Positions 17,099-26,472 of a DNA stretch of 64,000 nucleotides are shown piece by piece. Position 1 is the stretch's first letter, and each line of letters begins with the position of its first letter. The DNA lies in NCBI RefSeq assembly GCF_016735115.1, contig NZ_JAERQJ010000007.1:62001-126000 (forward strand), in the 5' to 3' direction. A program made the translations under genes and the position numbers. The notes under the pieces were generated by a model. That model was not told the origin of the DNA. It worked only from the letters and a program-made list of their open reading frames with translations, and did no database searches. Origin of the DNA: Aquimarina mytili. GTDB taxonomy: Bacteria > Bacteroidota > Bacteroidia > Flavobacteriales > Flavobacteriaceae.

Positions 17099-17797
17099 AT
17101 GAGTGAACCAAATTCTTCATTTTCTATCAAAGAATGGAGTGAGAATGATCGTCCAAGAGAAAAATTAATCGCTAAAGGGAAAAATACATTAACAGATGCC
17201 GAATTAATAGCTATACTTATTGGTTCAGGAAATCGAAATGAAAGTGCCGTCACCTTGAGCAAACGAATACTTGCTAGCGTCGATCATAAAATAGATGCCT
17301 TGAGCAAGCTTTCAGTAAAACAGTTAATGGGCTTTAAAGGTATTGGTGAAGCAAAAGCAATAGCGATTGTAGCAGGATTGGAGTTGGGTAGAAGAAGGCG
17401 AGAAGAAGATAGTTTGATTGTGCCAAAAATTACTAGTAGTAAAGATGCTTTTAATGTTTTTTACCCAATGCTTGGAGATCTTGATCATGAAGAGTTTTGG
17501 GTATTGTTTCTAAATAATGCTAAAAAGGTAATCCAAAAAAAGCAGATTAGTCTTGGTGGGAAAACTAGTACAGTTGTAGACCCTCGAATTATTTTTAGAT
17601 CTGCATTAGAATGTGGCGCTACTTCAATTATCTTAGGACATAATCATCCTGGTGGATCAATAGATCCAAGTCTATCGGATAAAAATATAACTCAAAAACT
17701 AAAACAAGCAGGTTTTAGTTTAGATATTATTGTTTTGGATCACCTTATTATTACCGAAAAGAATTATTTTAGCTTTGCAGACGAATCAATCTTATAA
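17099..17797 (+). CDS. radC: RadC/JAB-domain protein
   Basis: A 232-residue RadC. It has an N-terminal helix-hairpin-helix part (LMGFKGIGEAKAIAI, 77-91). A JAMM-type MPN domain carries the zinc ligands in GHNHPGGSIDPSLSD (H181, H183, D194) and a glutamate upstream (E131/E132). RadC is widespread; its old role in DNA repair is doubtful and no reaction is established. Full length, with a plain ATG start; upstream sequence is AT-rich without a full promoter match. It stands alone between the secreted protein and the deacetylase-like gene. Confidence 0.95.
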   Translation: MSEPNSSFSIKEWSENDRPREKLIAKGKNTLTDAELIAILIGSGNRNESAVTLSKRILASVDHKIDALSKLSVKQLMGFKGIGEAKAIAIVAGLELGRRRREEDSLIVPKITSSKDAFNVFYPMLGDLDHEEFWVLFLNNAKKVIQKKQISLGGKTSTVVDPRIIFRSALECGATSIILGHNHPGGSIDPSLSDKNITQKLKQAGFSLDIIVLDHLIITEKNYFSFADESIL

Positions 17798-17890
17798 ATA
17801 TAGGCTGACTATAAATAAAAATTTGATTTAAATATTTAGAGTACAGCCGTAATTTAAAACCTCAATAATTCTTAATTTGTAATTAGAACT

Positions 17891-19195
17891 ATGTTACTAA
17901 TTCATGTACAAAAAGTTACACCAAGAGTTTCTTATACATTTAAACAAATCTGTAAACGAATTTTGGGGTTAGAAGTAAATTTGACCTCTAAAATAGAAAC
18001 ATTTATTGCGCACGACGGCCCTAAATTTTCATACGGAAAAAAGCCCTTAAGCAAAGAACTATATTTCCAAAGCGTTGATTTACTCTTTGAACATGGATTA
18101 AACGATACAGAGATACAAGTATTCGACTGGGAAAACACAAAATGCTTTTTTGAGATAAAGCACGCTAGTTCAGCATTGCCTTTTGATATTTTTGCTGCAA
18201 CTTTTTATTTATTGACACGTTATGAGGAGTATTTACCACATGTAAAAGATGAGTATGGCCGTTTCCCAGCAGTAGAGAGTATTGCCTATACTCATGATTT
18301 TTTACAAGAACCAGTCATAGATATATGGGCATATAAATTCAAAGATGTTCTTTTAGAAAAATATCCCGAGCTTCAATTTGTAGATAAAAAGTTTGCAGTA
18401 ATACCCGTTATTTCTGTGGATCAAACTTTTGCTTATAAAAATAAAGGAGTTTTAAGATCTATTGGAGGAGGGATTAGAGATTTATGGAATTTAAAATTTG
18501 ATCAGTTTACCGATAGAATAAGAGTGAATCTGGGTATGAAAAAAGACCCTTATAATACATTTGATTTCATAATTGATCTGCAAAAACTGAAAAAAAGGAA
18601 AGCAAAGGTGTTGTTTGGATTGGGGGATTATTCGAAATACGAAAAAAATATTGGATATAATAATCCGCGACACCAATCCATAATCAAGCATATTGCAGAC
18701 TATATAGATGTAGGCCTTAAGGTCTCGTATGATGCTATTAGTAATGCATCTGTATTAAATAAAGAAAAGCAACGCATTGAAAGTATTCTAAATAGAAGAT
18801 TGTTATACTCGCTATGTTCTTTTTTTAAATTAAAATTACCAGAGGCGTATCGCAATTTCATTGAATTAGAAATACAAGAAGATTATTCTATGGGATATGC
18901 CGGATTTTCTGGTTTTAGAGCTGGTACATGCACGCCATTTATGTTTTATGATCTTGATTATGAGGTGCAAACCCCTTTGATTGTGTATTCTTTTTGTTTT
19001 ACTAGCCTGACTGACGATGATGGTTCGAAAAATGAAGGATCGATAAGAAAAGAAATAATATCATACATAGAAAAAATAAAAAAAGTTAAAGGAGCTTTTA
19101 TTCCTATCTTTAGTAATGTTACTTTTAGTGAATTAGAAGATCAGTCATATTGGAAATCAATACTAGAATTTATCTGGAATATAGATGATGAATAA
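17891..19195 (+). CDS. Polysaccharide deacetylase-related protein (DUF7033 type)
   Basis: A 434-residue protein resembling the Bacteroidota polysaccharide-deacetylase group with an N-terminal DUF7033 domain (LPFDIFAATFYLLTRYEEYLPH, ~96-117). The deacetylase motif 1 region is VISVDQTFAYKNKG with D177. A later NNPRHQS (H261) and VGLKVSY (274-280) sit where metal-binding histidine motifs are expected; the latter has Lys where I would expect His-Pro. Activity is therefore uncertain. Homologues are often near cell-envelope genes. It overlaps the next gene by 11 nt, implying translational coupling. Confidence 0.82.
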   Translation: MLLIHVQKVTPRVSYTFKQICKRILGLEVNLTSKIETFIAHDGPKFSYGKKPLSKELYFQSVDLLFEHGLNDTEIQVFDWENTKCFFEIKHASSALPFDIFAATFYLLTRYEEYLPHVKDEYGRFPAVESIAYTHDFLQEPVIDIWAYKFKDVLLEKYPELQFVDKKFAVIPVISVDQTFAYKNKGVLRSIGGGIRDLWNLKFDQFTDRIRVNLGMKKDPYNTFDFIIDLQKLKKRKAKVLFGLGDYSKYEKNIGYNNPRHQSIIKHIADYIDVGLKVSYDAISNASVLNKEKQRIESILNRRLLYSLCSFFKLKLPEAYRNFIELEIQEDYSMGYAGFSGFRAGTCTPFMFYDLDYEVQTPLIVYSFCFTSLTDDDGSKNEGSIRKEIISYIEKIKKVKGAFIPIFSNVTFSELEDQSYWKSILEFIWNIDDE

Positions 19196-19874
19196 TATAA
19201 TCAAACACATTTTTTTTGACCTGGATCATACGCTTTGGGACTTTGACAAAAATTCTTCATTGGCTTTTGAGATGCTTTTTGAGAAGTTTAATGTAAATCT
19301 TCAAATAGATGATTTTATAGAGAAATATCAACCTATTAATATGAAGTACTGGAAGCTTTATAGAGAAGAAAGAGTAAGTAAAAAGCATTTAAGAAGAAAT
19401 AGACTTATTGAAGCTTTCACAGCTTTTGGTATCGAATTTCATATAGATACAATAGACACTATGTCTGATGACTATATTGATTTTTTACCGCTCAATAATT
19501 ATCTCATAGACGGTACCAAAGAGCTGTTAGAGTATCTAAAGCCAAAATATGAAATGCATATCATAACAAATGGTTTCAAAGAAGTACAGAACAATAAGTT
19601 GGCTAGCTCAGGGATAAAACATTATTTCAAAACCATAACTAATAGTGAAGAGGTTGGAGTAAAAAAACCTAATCCATTTATTTTTGAACATGCTATAAGG
19701 GTATCAGGTGCAGATATTACCAATAGTGTTATGATTGGAGATAATTATGAAGCCGATATTTTAGGCGCCCAAGCTTTTGGCTTAAAAACCATATGTTTTA
19801 ATTATCATAAAGAAAAACTACCAAAGCAGAATATTCAGGTTTCGGAACTTAAACAAATAAAAAAACTTCTATAG
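19185..19874 (+). CDS. YjjG-family HAD phosphatase (noncanonical pyrimidine nucleotidase)
   Basis: A 229-residue HAD-superfamily hydrolase. Motif I is FFDLDHTLWDF with catalytic D12 and D14, motif II is ITNGF, the lysine motif is GVKKPNPFIF, and motif IV is VMIGDNYEADILGA. The DHTLWDFD form is typical of YjjG, which dephosphorylates dUMP, dTMP and non-standard nucleotides. The first two codons are both ATG, so the exact start may be 19185 or 19188. It overlaps the end of the deacetylase-like gene. Confidence 0.9.
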   Translation: MMNNIIKHIFFDLDHTLWDFDKNSSLAFEMLFEKFNVNLQIDDFIEKYQPINMKYWKLYREERVSKKHLRRNRLIEAFTAFGIEFHIDTIDTMSDDYIDFLPLNNYLIDGTKELLEYLKPKYEMHIITNGFKEVQNNKLASSGIKHYFKTITNSEEVGVKKPNPFIFEHAIRVSGADITNSVMIGDNYEADILGAQAFGLKTICFNYHKEKLPKQNIQVSELKQIKKLL

Positions 19875-19970
19875 TTAGTCGGTACAACCTATCTGAAGAT
19901 GCACGATGTAATTTGAAATGTGCAAAATAATTTCTTAGATAATTTAATAATTATCCAGATTATTATCATC

Positions 19971-19998
19971 TTGCAATCAGTTTAATAATATACCTTGT
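19971..19998 (+). promoter_or_regulatory. Possible weak promoter
   Basis: TTG at 19971-19973, 17 nt, then TACCTTGT, which fits 6 of 8 positions of TAnnTTTG. It lies 19 nt before the ATG at 20017. Only a tentative match. Confidence 0.3.
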
Positions 19999-20016
19999 AA
20001 TTTTAATGTAAAGAAT

Positions 20017-20802
20017 ATGCAGCGTTTTTTGTTTTTTGTAATTTTTATAATGTGTGGTGTGAATATATATTCACAAAAAAGTGTAAATGACTATAAGTAT
20101 GTTGTAGTTCCTGAAAGATTTGGTTTTTTTAATGATAAAGATGCATATCAGTTGAACTCAATGACAAAGTTCTTATTCAATAAATATGGATTTAATGCAT
20201 TGATGAATACTGATGAATTTCCAGAGGATCTTAAGGATAATGGTTGTAAAAAATTGTTGGCCGACGTTGTAAAAGGTAATGGGCTTTTTGTAACCAAATT
20301 AGCGATCCAGCTAACCGATTGTAATGGAATTGTTGTTTATACTTCGCCAGAAGGGACTAGTAGAGAAAAGGAATATAGAAAAGGGTTTCAAGAAGCGCTT
20401 AGAAATGCATTTAAAAACGTAGCCAGGCTTAATTATAAATATAATGAGGCAAATGAAACGAGTGAGGATGTAAAAAGCGTGCCATCAGATAAAAAACCGG
20501 AAACTTCAAAAGAGAAGAAACCTGAAGTTGTAGTGCCATCAGAGAATACACTCGATTTTACTTGGAATAACAAAACATATGTGTTTAAAAAGCAAGAATA
20601 CGGTTATGAACTTTTGTCTAAGCAAGAAGAGACTCTGCTTTCTGAGGGGAAGATATATAAAATGAGCAAAGATAACAGCTATTTGGTTGATGCTAATGAT
20701 TTAAGTGGCGCTGGATATTTTGACGGGTATGGAAATTTTATTCTTGAAAGAATTAACCCAGCAACGAATAAACTAATTACCGATACATTAGCTAGGCAGT
20801 AA
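20017..20802 (+). CDS. Hypothetical secreted protein
   Basis: An unrecognised 261-residue protein with a signal peptide (MQRFLFFVIFIMCGVNIYSQ). The first half (YKYVVVPERFGFFNDKDAY, then MTKFLFNKYGFNALMNTDE) has the look of a conserved Flavobacteria-only family. A Lys/Glu/Ser/Pro-rich linker (~145-178) connects it to a small C-terminal beta domain starting TLDFTWNNKTYVFKK. No catalytic motif is visible. A single-gene unit, convergent with rarA across an AT-only hairpin. Confidence 0.8.
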   Translation: MQRFLFFVIFIMCGVNIYSQKSVNDYKYVVVPERFGFFNDKDAYQLNSMTKFLFNKYGFNALMNTDEFPEDLKDNGCKKLLADVVKGNGLFVTKLAIQLTDCNGIVVYTSPEGTSREKEYRKGFQEALRNAFKNVARLNYKYNEANETSEDVKSVPSDKKPETSKEKKPEVVVPSENTLDFTWNNKTYVFKKQEYGYELLSKQEETLLSEGKIYKMSKDNSYLVDANDLSGAGYFDGYGNFILERINPATNKLITDTLARQ

Positions 20803-20821
20803 TCAAACTTTGATAGACTTC

Positions 20822-20848
20822 TTCTATAATTAATAATTAATTATAGAA
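20822..20848. terminator. AT-only hairpin between convergent genes
   Basis: A perfect 12-bp stem (20822-20833 with 20837-20848) with a 3-nt loop. It lies between the stops of two convergent genes and could serve both, but it has a single G-C pair and no T tract, so terminator function is uncertain. Confidence 0.4.
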
Positions 20849-20862
20849 AGTTATATAAGGAC

Positions 20863-22146
20863 CTAGTAATTGTATTTATCACCCCATCGCGATTTTAGAA
20901 AAGTTCTAAATGAATTTTCGCGTTGATTATCACCGGGTTCATATAGTTTAGTGTTCTTAATCTCTTCTGGAAGAAATTCTTGATGGGCAAAGTTGCCTTT
21001 ATAATCATGCGAATATTTATAATCTTCGCCATAACCGAGTTCCTTCATCAGTTTTGTTGGTGCATTTCTAATATGTAAAGGGATAGATAAATCACCAGTT
21101 TGTTTGACTAATTGTTGTGCCTTATTTATAGCCATATAAGAAGCATTACTTTTTGCAGAAGTAGCGAGATAAACAGCACATTGGCTTAATATTATTCTAG
21201 CTTCTGGATAACCAATGGTGTTCACTGCCTGAAACGTATTATTAGCCATGATCAGGGCTGTGGGATTTGCATTTCCAATATCTTCAGAAGCAAGTATGAT
21301 CATTCTTCGAGCAATAAATTTAAGATCTTCTCCTCCCTCAATCATGCGAGCTAACCAATATACCGATGCATTTGGATCACTACCCCGTACAGATTTAATG
21401 AATGCAGAAATGATATCATAATGTTGTTCTCCAGTCTTGTCATATCTAACTGTATTTTGTTGTACAAGCTTAAGTACGAGGTCATTGGTAATTACAACCG
21501 GATCTTGATCTTGACTCATAACAATTAACTCAAAAATATTAAGTAATTTTCGGGCATCTCCACCACTAAGTCTTAGTAATGATTCAGTTTCTTTTAATTC
21601 TATCTTTTTTGTTTTTAGAAACTCATCTTCTAACATAGCTCTATTTAGCAATGCTTCTAATTCTTCCTTCCCAAAGGGATTCAGAACGTATACCTGGCAA
21701 CGGGATAAGAGTGCGGGAATCACTTCAAAGCTGGGGTTTTCTGTTGTAGCTCCAACAAGGGTAATCCAACCTTTCTCTACAGCACCTAGTAAAGAATCTT
21801 GCTGAGATTTACTAAATCGATGAATTTCATCAATAAATAAGATAGGATTTTTAGCAGTAAATAACCCTCCACTATTTTTAGCCTTATCTATAACTTCTCT
21901 CACTTCTTTTACTCCACTATTGATTGCGCTTAATGTATAAAAAGGTCTTTGAGATTCTGTTGCAATAATATTTGCCAACGTAGTTTTTCCTACTCCGGGT
22001 GGTCCCCATAATATTAAAGAAGGAATGATTCCTTTTTTTATTTGCTGTGTTAGAGAACCATCATCTCCGATCAAATGTTCTTGGCTAAGATATGCTGATA
22101 ATGATTTTGGACGTATTCGTTCTGCTAAAGGTTGATTTGTATTCAT
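20863..22146 (-). CDS. rarA: Replication-associated recombination protein RarA (MgsA)
   Basis: A 427-residue AAA+ ATPase of the clamp-loader clade that acts at stalled replication forks. The start at 22146 gives MNTNQPLAERIRPKSL, the normal family beginning; the frame stays open to 22308 but the extra 54 residues look non-coding. Walker A is GPPGVGKTT (48-56), Walker B is ILFIDEIHRF, and sensor 1 is VGATTENPSFEV. The C-terminal tetramerisation region holds RGSDPNASVYWLARM. TAACTTTG, an exact -7 box, lies on the minus strand at 22159-22152, only about 6 nt before the ATG, so a leaderless or nearly leaderless transcript is possible. Confidence 0.95.
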   Translation of the reverse strand: MNTNQPLAERIRPKSLSAYLSQEHLIGDDGSLTQQIKKGIIPSLILWGPPGVGKTTLANIIATESQRPFYTLSAINSGVKEVREVIDKAKNSGGLFTAKNPILFIDEIHRFSKSQQDSLLGAVEKGWITLVGATTENPSFEVIPALLSRCQVYVLNPFGKEELEALLNRAMLEDEFLKTKKIELKETESLLRLSGGDARKLLNIFELIVMSQDQDPVVITNDLVLKLVQQNTVRYDKTGEQHYDIISAFIKSVRGSDPNASVYWLARMIEGGEDLKFIARRMIILASEDIGNANPTALIMANNTFQAVNTIGYPEARIILSQCAVYLATSAKSNASYMAINKAQQLVKQTGDLSIPLHIRNAPTKLMKELGYGEDYKYSHDYKGNFAHQEFLPEEIKNTKLYEPGDNQRENSFRTFLKSRWGDKYNY

Positions 22147-22287
22147 AATAACAAAGTTACAAAGCTTTATAAAATTTGAAATGAGAAAATGAATATATAA
22201 AGTCTTAATACTCTTAATCCGTAATAAAGACTGCCAATTTATCTGGTATTGGCATTTTGGACTTTTTTTTGATATCTTCTTCATATA

Positions 22288-23046
22288 ATGAAAGGAAGAA
22301 ATGATCATTTTAAGTTTAGTACTGGGGTAATAGGGTATCCTTTATTATTTGTACTACTCATCTGGATTGTATATTGGTTTGAAGTTCGGTTTGGCTTTGA
22401 TTTTAATCATTTTGGCGTATATCCTAGATCTATTGTGGGATTACGCGGTGTCCTATTATCACCATTTATTCATTCAGATATTTCACATTTATGGCATAAT
22501 ACCCTGCCATTACTTATTTTATCTGCAGCTCTTTTCTATTTTTATCGCCCCAATGCCTGGAAAGTGTTGTTTATTGGCGTTTTTGTTACCGGAGTTTGCA
22601 CTTGGTTGCTTGGCCGTCCTGCTAATCATATCGGTGCGAGTGGTGTAGTATATATGCTTTTTGGTTTTCTTTTTTTTAAAGGTATAATTGCAAAACATTT
22701 TCGGCTAACGGCATTATCTTTTGTTGTCGTTTTTATATACGGAAGTATGATTTGGTATATTCTGCCAATTGATCCCAAAATCTCTTGGGAAGGACATTTG
22801 TCGGGTTTGTTAACGGGTTCGGTGCTTGCATTTCTTATCAAAAGAGGAGTGGCCAAACCAATATTATATACATGGGAATCGCCAGAGTATAAACCAGAAG
22901 AAGATGAGTTTTTAAAGCACTTTGATGAAAATGGTAATTTTATAGAGCAATTGCCAGAAGAAGAACAGGTTGATGAAGAAATAAAAATAGTATATCAGTA
23001 TAAGCCTGATAGTACTGATCAGAATAAGACAGAAGAAGAGCGTTAA
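22288..23046 (+). CDS. Rhomboid family intramembrane serine protease
   Basis: A 252-residue polytopic membrane protein with six hydrophobic segments. The catalytic dyad is visible: Ser118 in GASGVVY and His170 in WEGHLSG. The loop with LLSPFIHSDISHLWHN, containing the conserved histidine and asparagine of the oxyanion region, precedes it. The C-terminal ~60 residues are cytosolic and acidic (EEEQVDEEIK). The substrate is unknown. It diverges from rarA, and its stop abuts the stop of the convergent rlmB with no spacer. Confidence 0.93.
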   Translation: MKGRNDHFKFSTGVIGYPLLFVLLIWIVYWFEVRFGFDFNHFGVYPRSIVGLRGVLLSPFIHSDISHLWHNTLPLLILSAALFYFYRPNAWKVLFIGVFVTGVCTWLLGRPANHIGASGVVYMLFGFLFFKGIIAKHFRLTALSFVVVFIYGSMIWYILPIDPKISWEGHLSGLLTGSVLAFLIKRGVAKPILYTWESPEYKPEEDEFLKHFDENGNFIEQLPEEEQVDEEIKIVYQYKPDSTDQNKTEEER

Positions 23047-23781
23047 TTATAATCGTTGTCTTATCACTTCATATAAAAATACACCACAAGCAACAGATAC
23101 GTTTAGCGAGCCAATCTCTCCATACAGTGGTAATTTTGCCAGATGATCTACCAATTTTAAAACCGAACTTGATATGCCTTTACCTTCACTACCCATAATG
23201 ATTGCTGTAGGATTTTTTAGATTTATGTCATAAATAGAACCAGAAGCTTTTTCTGTAGCGGCTATGACGTTTATACCAGAACCTTGCAAATAAAACATGG
23301 CATCTTTGATGTGGTCTACTTTACAAATTGGTATTTTGAATACTGCCCCGGCAGATGTTTTAACGGTATCCGCACTTACTGGTGCTCCTCCCTTTTTTTG
23401 TATAATGATACCATGCACACCTGTACATTCTGCAGTTCTGATAATAGCTCCAAAATTGCGAACATCTGATAGTTGATCTAAGATTAAGAACAATGGAGTT
23501 TCTCCAGATTCTATAACTTGCATTACAAGGTTTTCAAGATCGTAAAAGTCAATAGGGGAGGCATAGGCAACTACACCCTGGTGGTTTTTTCGAGTAAGTC
23601 GGTTTAATTTTTCTATTGGAACGTATGAGAATGAAATGTTTTCCTTTTTCAATACACTCATAAGTTCTCTGGCAAGGTCGCCCTGTAATCCTTTTTGGAC
23701 AAAAAGCTTGTCTATTGTTTTGCCTGCAGATATCGCCTCAATAACTGCTCTAATACCAAATATTTGGGATTCATTTTTCAT
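23047..23781 (-). CDS. rlmB: 23S rRNA 2'-O-ribose methyltransferase RlmB
   Basis: A 244-residue SpoU-class (SPOUT) methyltransferase. An N-terminal substrate-binding domain (IFGIRAVIEAISAGKTIDKL) is followed by the knot domain with motif 1 LDQLSDVRNFGAIIRTAE, motif 2 IIMGSEGKGIS and motif 3 LPLYGEIGSLNVSVACGVF. RlmB methylates G2251 of 23S rRNA (E. coli numbering) in the peptidyl-transferase centre. It is immediately adjacent, tail to tail, to the rhomboid gene. Confidence 0.95.
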   Translation of the reverse strand: MKNESQIFGIRAVIEAISAGKTIDKLFVQKGLQGDLARELMSVLKKENISFSYVPIEKLNRLTRKNHQGVVAYASPIDFYDLENLVMQVIESGETPLFLILDQLSDVRNFGAIIRTAECTGVHGIIIQKKGGAPVSADTVKTSAGAVFKIPICKVDHIKDAMFYLQGSGINVIAATEKASGSIYDINLKNPTAIIMGSEGKGISSSVLKLVDHLAKLPLYGEIGSLNVSVACGVFLYEVIRQRL

Positions 23782-23796
23782 AATATTCTTTTAATA

Positions 23797-23826
23797 AAAA
23801 ATCACCTCCGTTAAGAGGTGATTTTT
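23797..23826 (-). terminator. Rho-independent terminator of the first SusCD operon
   Basis: A perfect 12-bp stem (23797-23808 with 23815-23826) encloses a 6-nt loop. It lies 24 nt after the last gene of the downstream SusC-SusD-lipoprotein cassette, reading on the minus strand. Confidence 0.88.
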
Positions 23827-23849
23827 AAATTATTTGTGATCAATAATAA

Positions 23850-24797
23850 TTATTGAGATAGTACCATTGTAAATGTTCCACCACAACAAGTAAGCGTTAT
23901 TGGTAACGTTATTGTTTTAGGAGTAACACATGGAACAGCAAGACCACCAGCTCCAGCAAGGTCACCAAAATCAGAAGCAAATCCAATTATTGAAGCAGGG
24001 AAGGCTAAACCTTCTCCGCCAGTAAGACCACCAAAAGAAGGATCTATATCAACAGTTAAATCACCTCCACCGGCAAATCCAACAGAACCACCAACGATAG
24101 TAATTTGATTATCACCAGGGCCAGCGATTACCTCTCTTGTAGGGTCTGGATCGGTTAATCCTAGTGCCGTTGCAAGACCATTAGATGCTACATTGTAAGT
24201 ACCTACAACATCATCAATTGGGAAAGCAGGACATGCTATAGTAAACTGGAATAAGTATGCTTGTCTATACCCAGCTTCGTTTCTAAGCTCATCAATGAAA
24301 TCACCTGTCAACTCATAAGTCTGGGGATCATCATCATCAAGGTCATCAAATCCTAAAGCTACATTTTGATCATATGTATTACCGTCATCACCTGTTACAG
24401 AGGCAACGAAGAAAAAAGTATCTCCAAAAGTTACATCAGCTGCAGTAAGACCAAGTGGTGTAAAAAGATCTGAAGATGAGAAACTAATATCAGCAGGGAA
24501 ATTAGTAAATGATGCTAAAGCAACTGTGTCTGTTTGAGTGCCGCCTAGATTAGCAGCAATTCTTAAGTCATAAGATGCTATATTGTTATTGGCATCTAAT
24601 ACTCTGAAACTAAATGATACATCATTTACATCGTCAACACCTACAATAGGAATTGGAGTCTCATCAAATCGTGCAAACGGAGCGCTTTTAGTTATAGAAT
24701 TGCCTATAAAGTCTTTATCTTCATCCTCGCAAGATACTACCAAGATAATAGATAATAATAGCGCGAAATAGGCTAAATATTTATTTGTTATTTTCAT
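23850..24797 (-). CDS. Accessory lipoprotein of SusCD cassette 1
   Basis: A 315-residue lipoprotein (signal MKITNKYLAYF...LVVSC, lipidated Cys23). The next residues EDEDKD fit an acidic surface-export signal. The N-terminal part (PFARFDETPIP, VDDVNDVSFSFRVLD) looks like an immunoglobulin-type beta domain. A second part begins near CPAFPIDDVVGTYNV. It resembles the equivalent gene at 30025 in architecture. A SusE/F-like surface glycan- or ligand-binding role is the natural guess but is not shown. It is the last gene of the operon, 16 nt after susD. Confidence 0.8.
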   Translation of the reverse strand: MKITNKYLAYFALLLSIILVVSCEDEDKDFIGNSITKSAPFARFDETPIPIVGVDDVNDVSFSFRVLDANNNIASYDLRIAANLGGTQTDTVALASFTNFPADISFSSSDLFTPLGLTAADVTFGDTFFFVASVTGDDGNTYDQNVALGFDDLDDDDPQTYELTGDFIDELRNEAGYRQAYLFQFTIACPAFPIDDVVGTYNVASNGLATALGLTDPDPTREVIAGPGDNQITIVGGSVGFAGGGDLTVDIDPSFGGLTGGEGLAFPASIIGFASDFGDLAGAGGLAVPCVTPKTITLPITLTCCGGTFTMVLSQ

Positions 24798-24813
24798 CTT
24801 TCTTATTTTTTTA

Positions 24814-26454
24814 TTAATCTAAATTATCAGGGTTTGTGTCCCAGAATGTTCTAACATCAATTGTTTTTTGATTGATATTAGAGTTAGCATTTACCTCTGC
24901 AGCAGGGTACAAGAAAGTTCTTGGGAAAAGACCAGGTACTTGTACATGAGTTTCTAAATCACTTGGGAAACTAGTTCTTCTGTAATTGTTCCAAGCTTCA
25001 TACCCATTACCCCATAATGCAAGGTAATATTCTTTGATGATAACATCTAATCTTTCATTATCAGTAGTTGCAGCATCATAAAGAGCTAATGCTTCAGTTA
25101 CATATGCATCTACATCAGCAGTTGTAGCTGCAAAAGCAGGATTAACCTGACTAGGTGCAAAGTTTAATACTTTGTCCATAGATCCTCTAATACCTTCTTC
25201 TAATAAAGTTCTTGGATCACCTGTAGTACCACTCATCAAAGCAGATTCTGCCGTCATGAATTTAGTATAAAACGATAGCATGAAAGGATAGATTCCTGCT
25301 CCACCAGCTCCAGCTCCCGCAGAAACAGATGTAAAATCATCGGCATCAAACTTACCACCGATAGGATATAAACCATAAGTAGCTCTTTCTATACCATCAT
25401 TAGGCACACCAAGATTATCACCATGATCTCTACCAATATAACCATCGCCTATATAACAAAAGTTAAACCCAGGCAGACCTTCACATGGTAAATCATCACC
25501 AGTTGGATCATCATCTGTTTGTCTGTAGAAATAATAACGCAATCTTGGATCCGGAGTTCCTGACTTACCATCTTTAAATTGAGTCATATAATAGTTGTTC
25601 ATGTAATCTCCGGCACCATCATTATCATAAGTAACAGCATAATAAGGGTGTCTACTATCTGTAGGACTTAATACTGTAGAGTATTGGAATTGAAAATCTT
25701 CTGAAGGATCATCAATTATTCCTGCAGCAAGAAGTGCATTAATCTCAGCAGAGAAATCTCCTATTCGACGCATTTGTAGATACATTTTGAACTTTAAGGT
25801 TCTAGCTAATGTTAACCATTTTGCTCTACGCATGTCAACACTACCAGGAAAGAAAAGTTCATCGTCTGGCATAATTGATTCTGGAGTACTGATATTAGCG
25901 ATTGCCTCATCAAGAAGTAGTAACATGGCGTTGTAAATGTCCTGACCACTATCAACTCTTGGGCTAGGGAAATCAGTAGCATTTAAAGCTTCTGTGAATG
26001 GAACATCTCCCCAAGTGTCTACAAGAGTTACATAAGTATAGGCTTTTAATATTTTCGCCACACCGGCAACACCTAATATTCCTCTTTCTTCTGCAATCGG
26101 TAATAAAGTCTCTATATCTTTTAGAGTTTCTCTATAAAAAGATTGCCAAAGGTTTCTGTTTATATTTCCAGAAGTTAATGAGAATGGACCTGCATAAGGA
26201 CCAAATAAATGTTGCATTCTCATAGTTTCTGAAGCCCTAACATTAAGTCCGTCTTCGTTTCCTTCGTTGAAGGCAAAGGCATTCGCAAATTGCAATGCAG
26301 CATTGTTTAGAAGCAAACTTGGATCAGCACTTTCTGGTACTTCTCTACTTGGATCATTTAATTGTTCCAGATCGGTTGTCTCACAACTTGTGACAATTGT
26401 AATAAGTAGCAGTGAAGCTAATATTACATTGAGTCTATTTTTTACTGTTTTCAT
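24814..26454 (-). CDS. SusD/RagB-family nutrient-binding lipoprotein (cassette 1)
   Basis: A 546-residue lipoprotein (lipobox ending IVTSC, Cys24). It has the SusD helical fold: TPR-like helices (LLNNAALQFANAF, GVAKILKAYTYVTLVDTWGDVPFTEAL) and the closing motif LWGNGYEAWNNYRRTSFPS. SusD is the lid over its SusC partner and delivers the bound ligand. The NFCYIGDGYIGRDHGDN block is shared with the paralogue at 31116. The ligand cannot be deduced. It lies 18 nt downstream of susC, co-directional. Confidence 0.93.
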   Translation of the reverse strand: MKTVKNRLNVILASLLLITIVTSCETTDLEQLNDPSREVPESADPSLLLNNAALQFANAFAFNEGNEDGLNVRASETMRMQHLFGPYAGPFSLTSGNINRNLWQSFYRETLKDIETLLPIAEERGILGVAGVAKILKAYTYVTLVDTWGDVPFTEALNATDFPSPRVDSGQDIYNAMLLLLDEAIANISTPESIMPDDELFFPGSVDMRRAKWLTLARTLKFKMYLQMRRIGDFSAEINALLAAGIIDDPSEDFQFQYSTVLSPTDSRHPYYAVTYDNDGAGDYMNNYYMTQFKDGKSGTPDPRLRYYFYRQTDDDPTGDDLPCEGLPGFNFCYIGDGYIGRDHGDNLGVPNDGIERATYGLYPIGGKFDADDFTSVSAGAGAGGAGIYPFMLSFYTKFMTAESALMSGTTGDPRTLLEEGIRGSMDKVLNFAPSQVNPAFAATTADVDAYVTEALALYDAATTDNERLDVIIKEYYLALWGNGYEAWNNYRRTSFPSDLETHVQVPGLFPRTFLYPAAEVNANSNINQKTIDVRTFWDTNPDNLD

Positions 26455-26472
26455 TTCTAATTTTTTAATATT

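Noticed and set aside
17099..17797. radC as a mark of a mobile or defence island
   Set aside because: It is a full-length chromosomal-type RadC among housekeeping genes, with no integrase, antirestriction or plasmid genes nearby.
22147..22308. 54-residue N-terminal extension of RarA
   Set aside because: The homologous protein begins at MNTNQPLAERIRP; the extra residues are of non-coding type and overlap the divergent rhomboid start.
23046..23047. Zero-gap tail-to-tail junction of the rhomboid and rlmB genes as a regulatory overlap
   Set aside because: Tightly packed convergent stops are common in compact genomes, and mpl/paiB show the same; no further signal was found.
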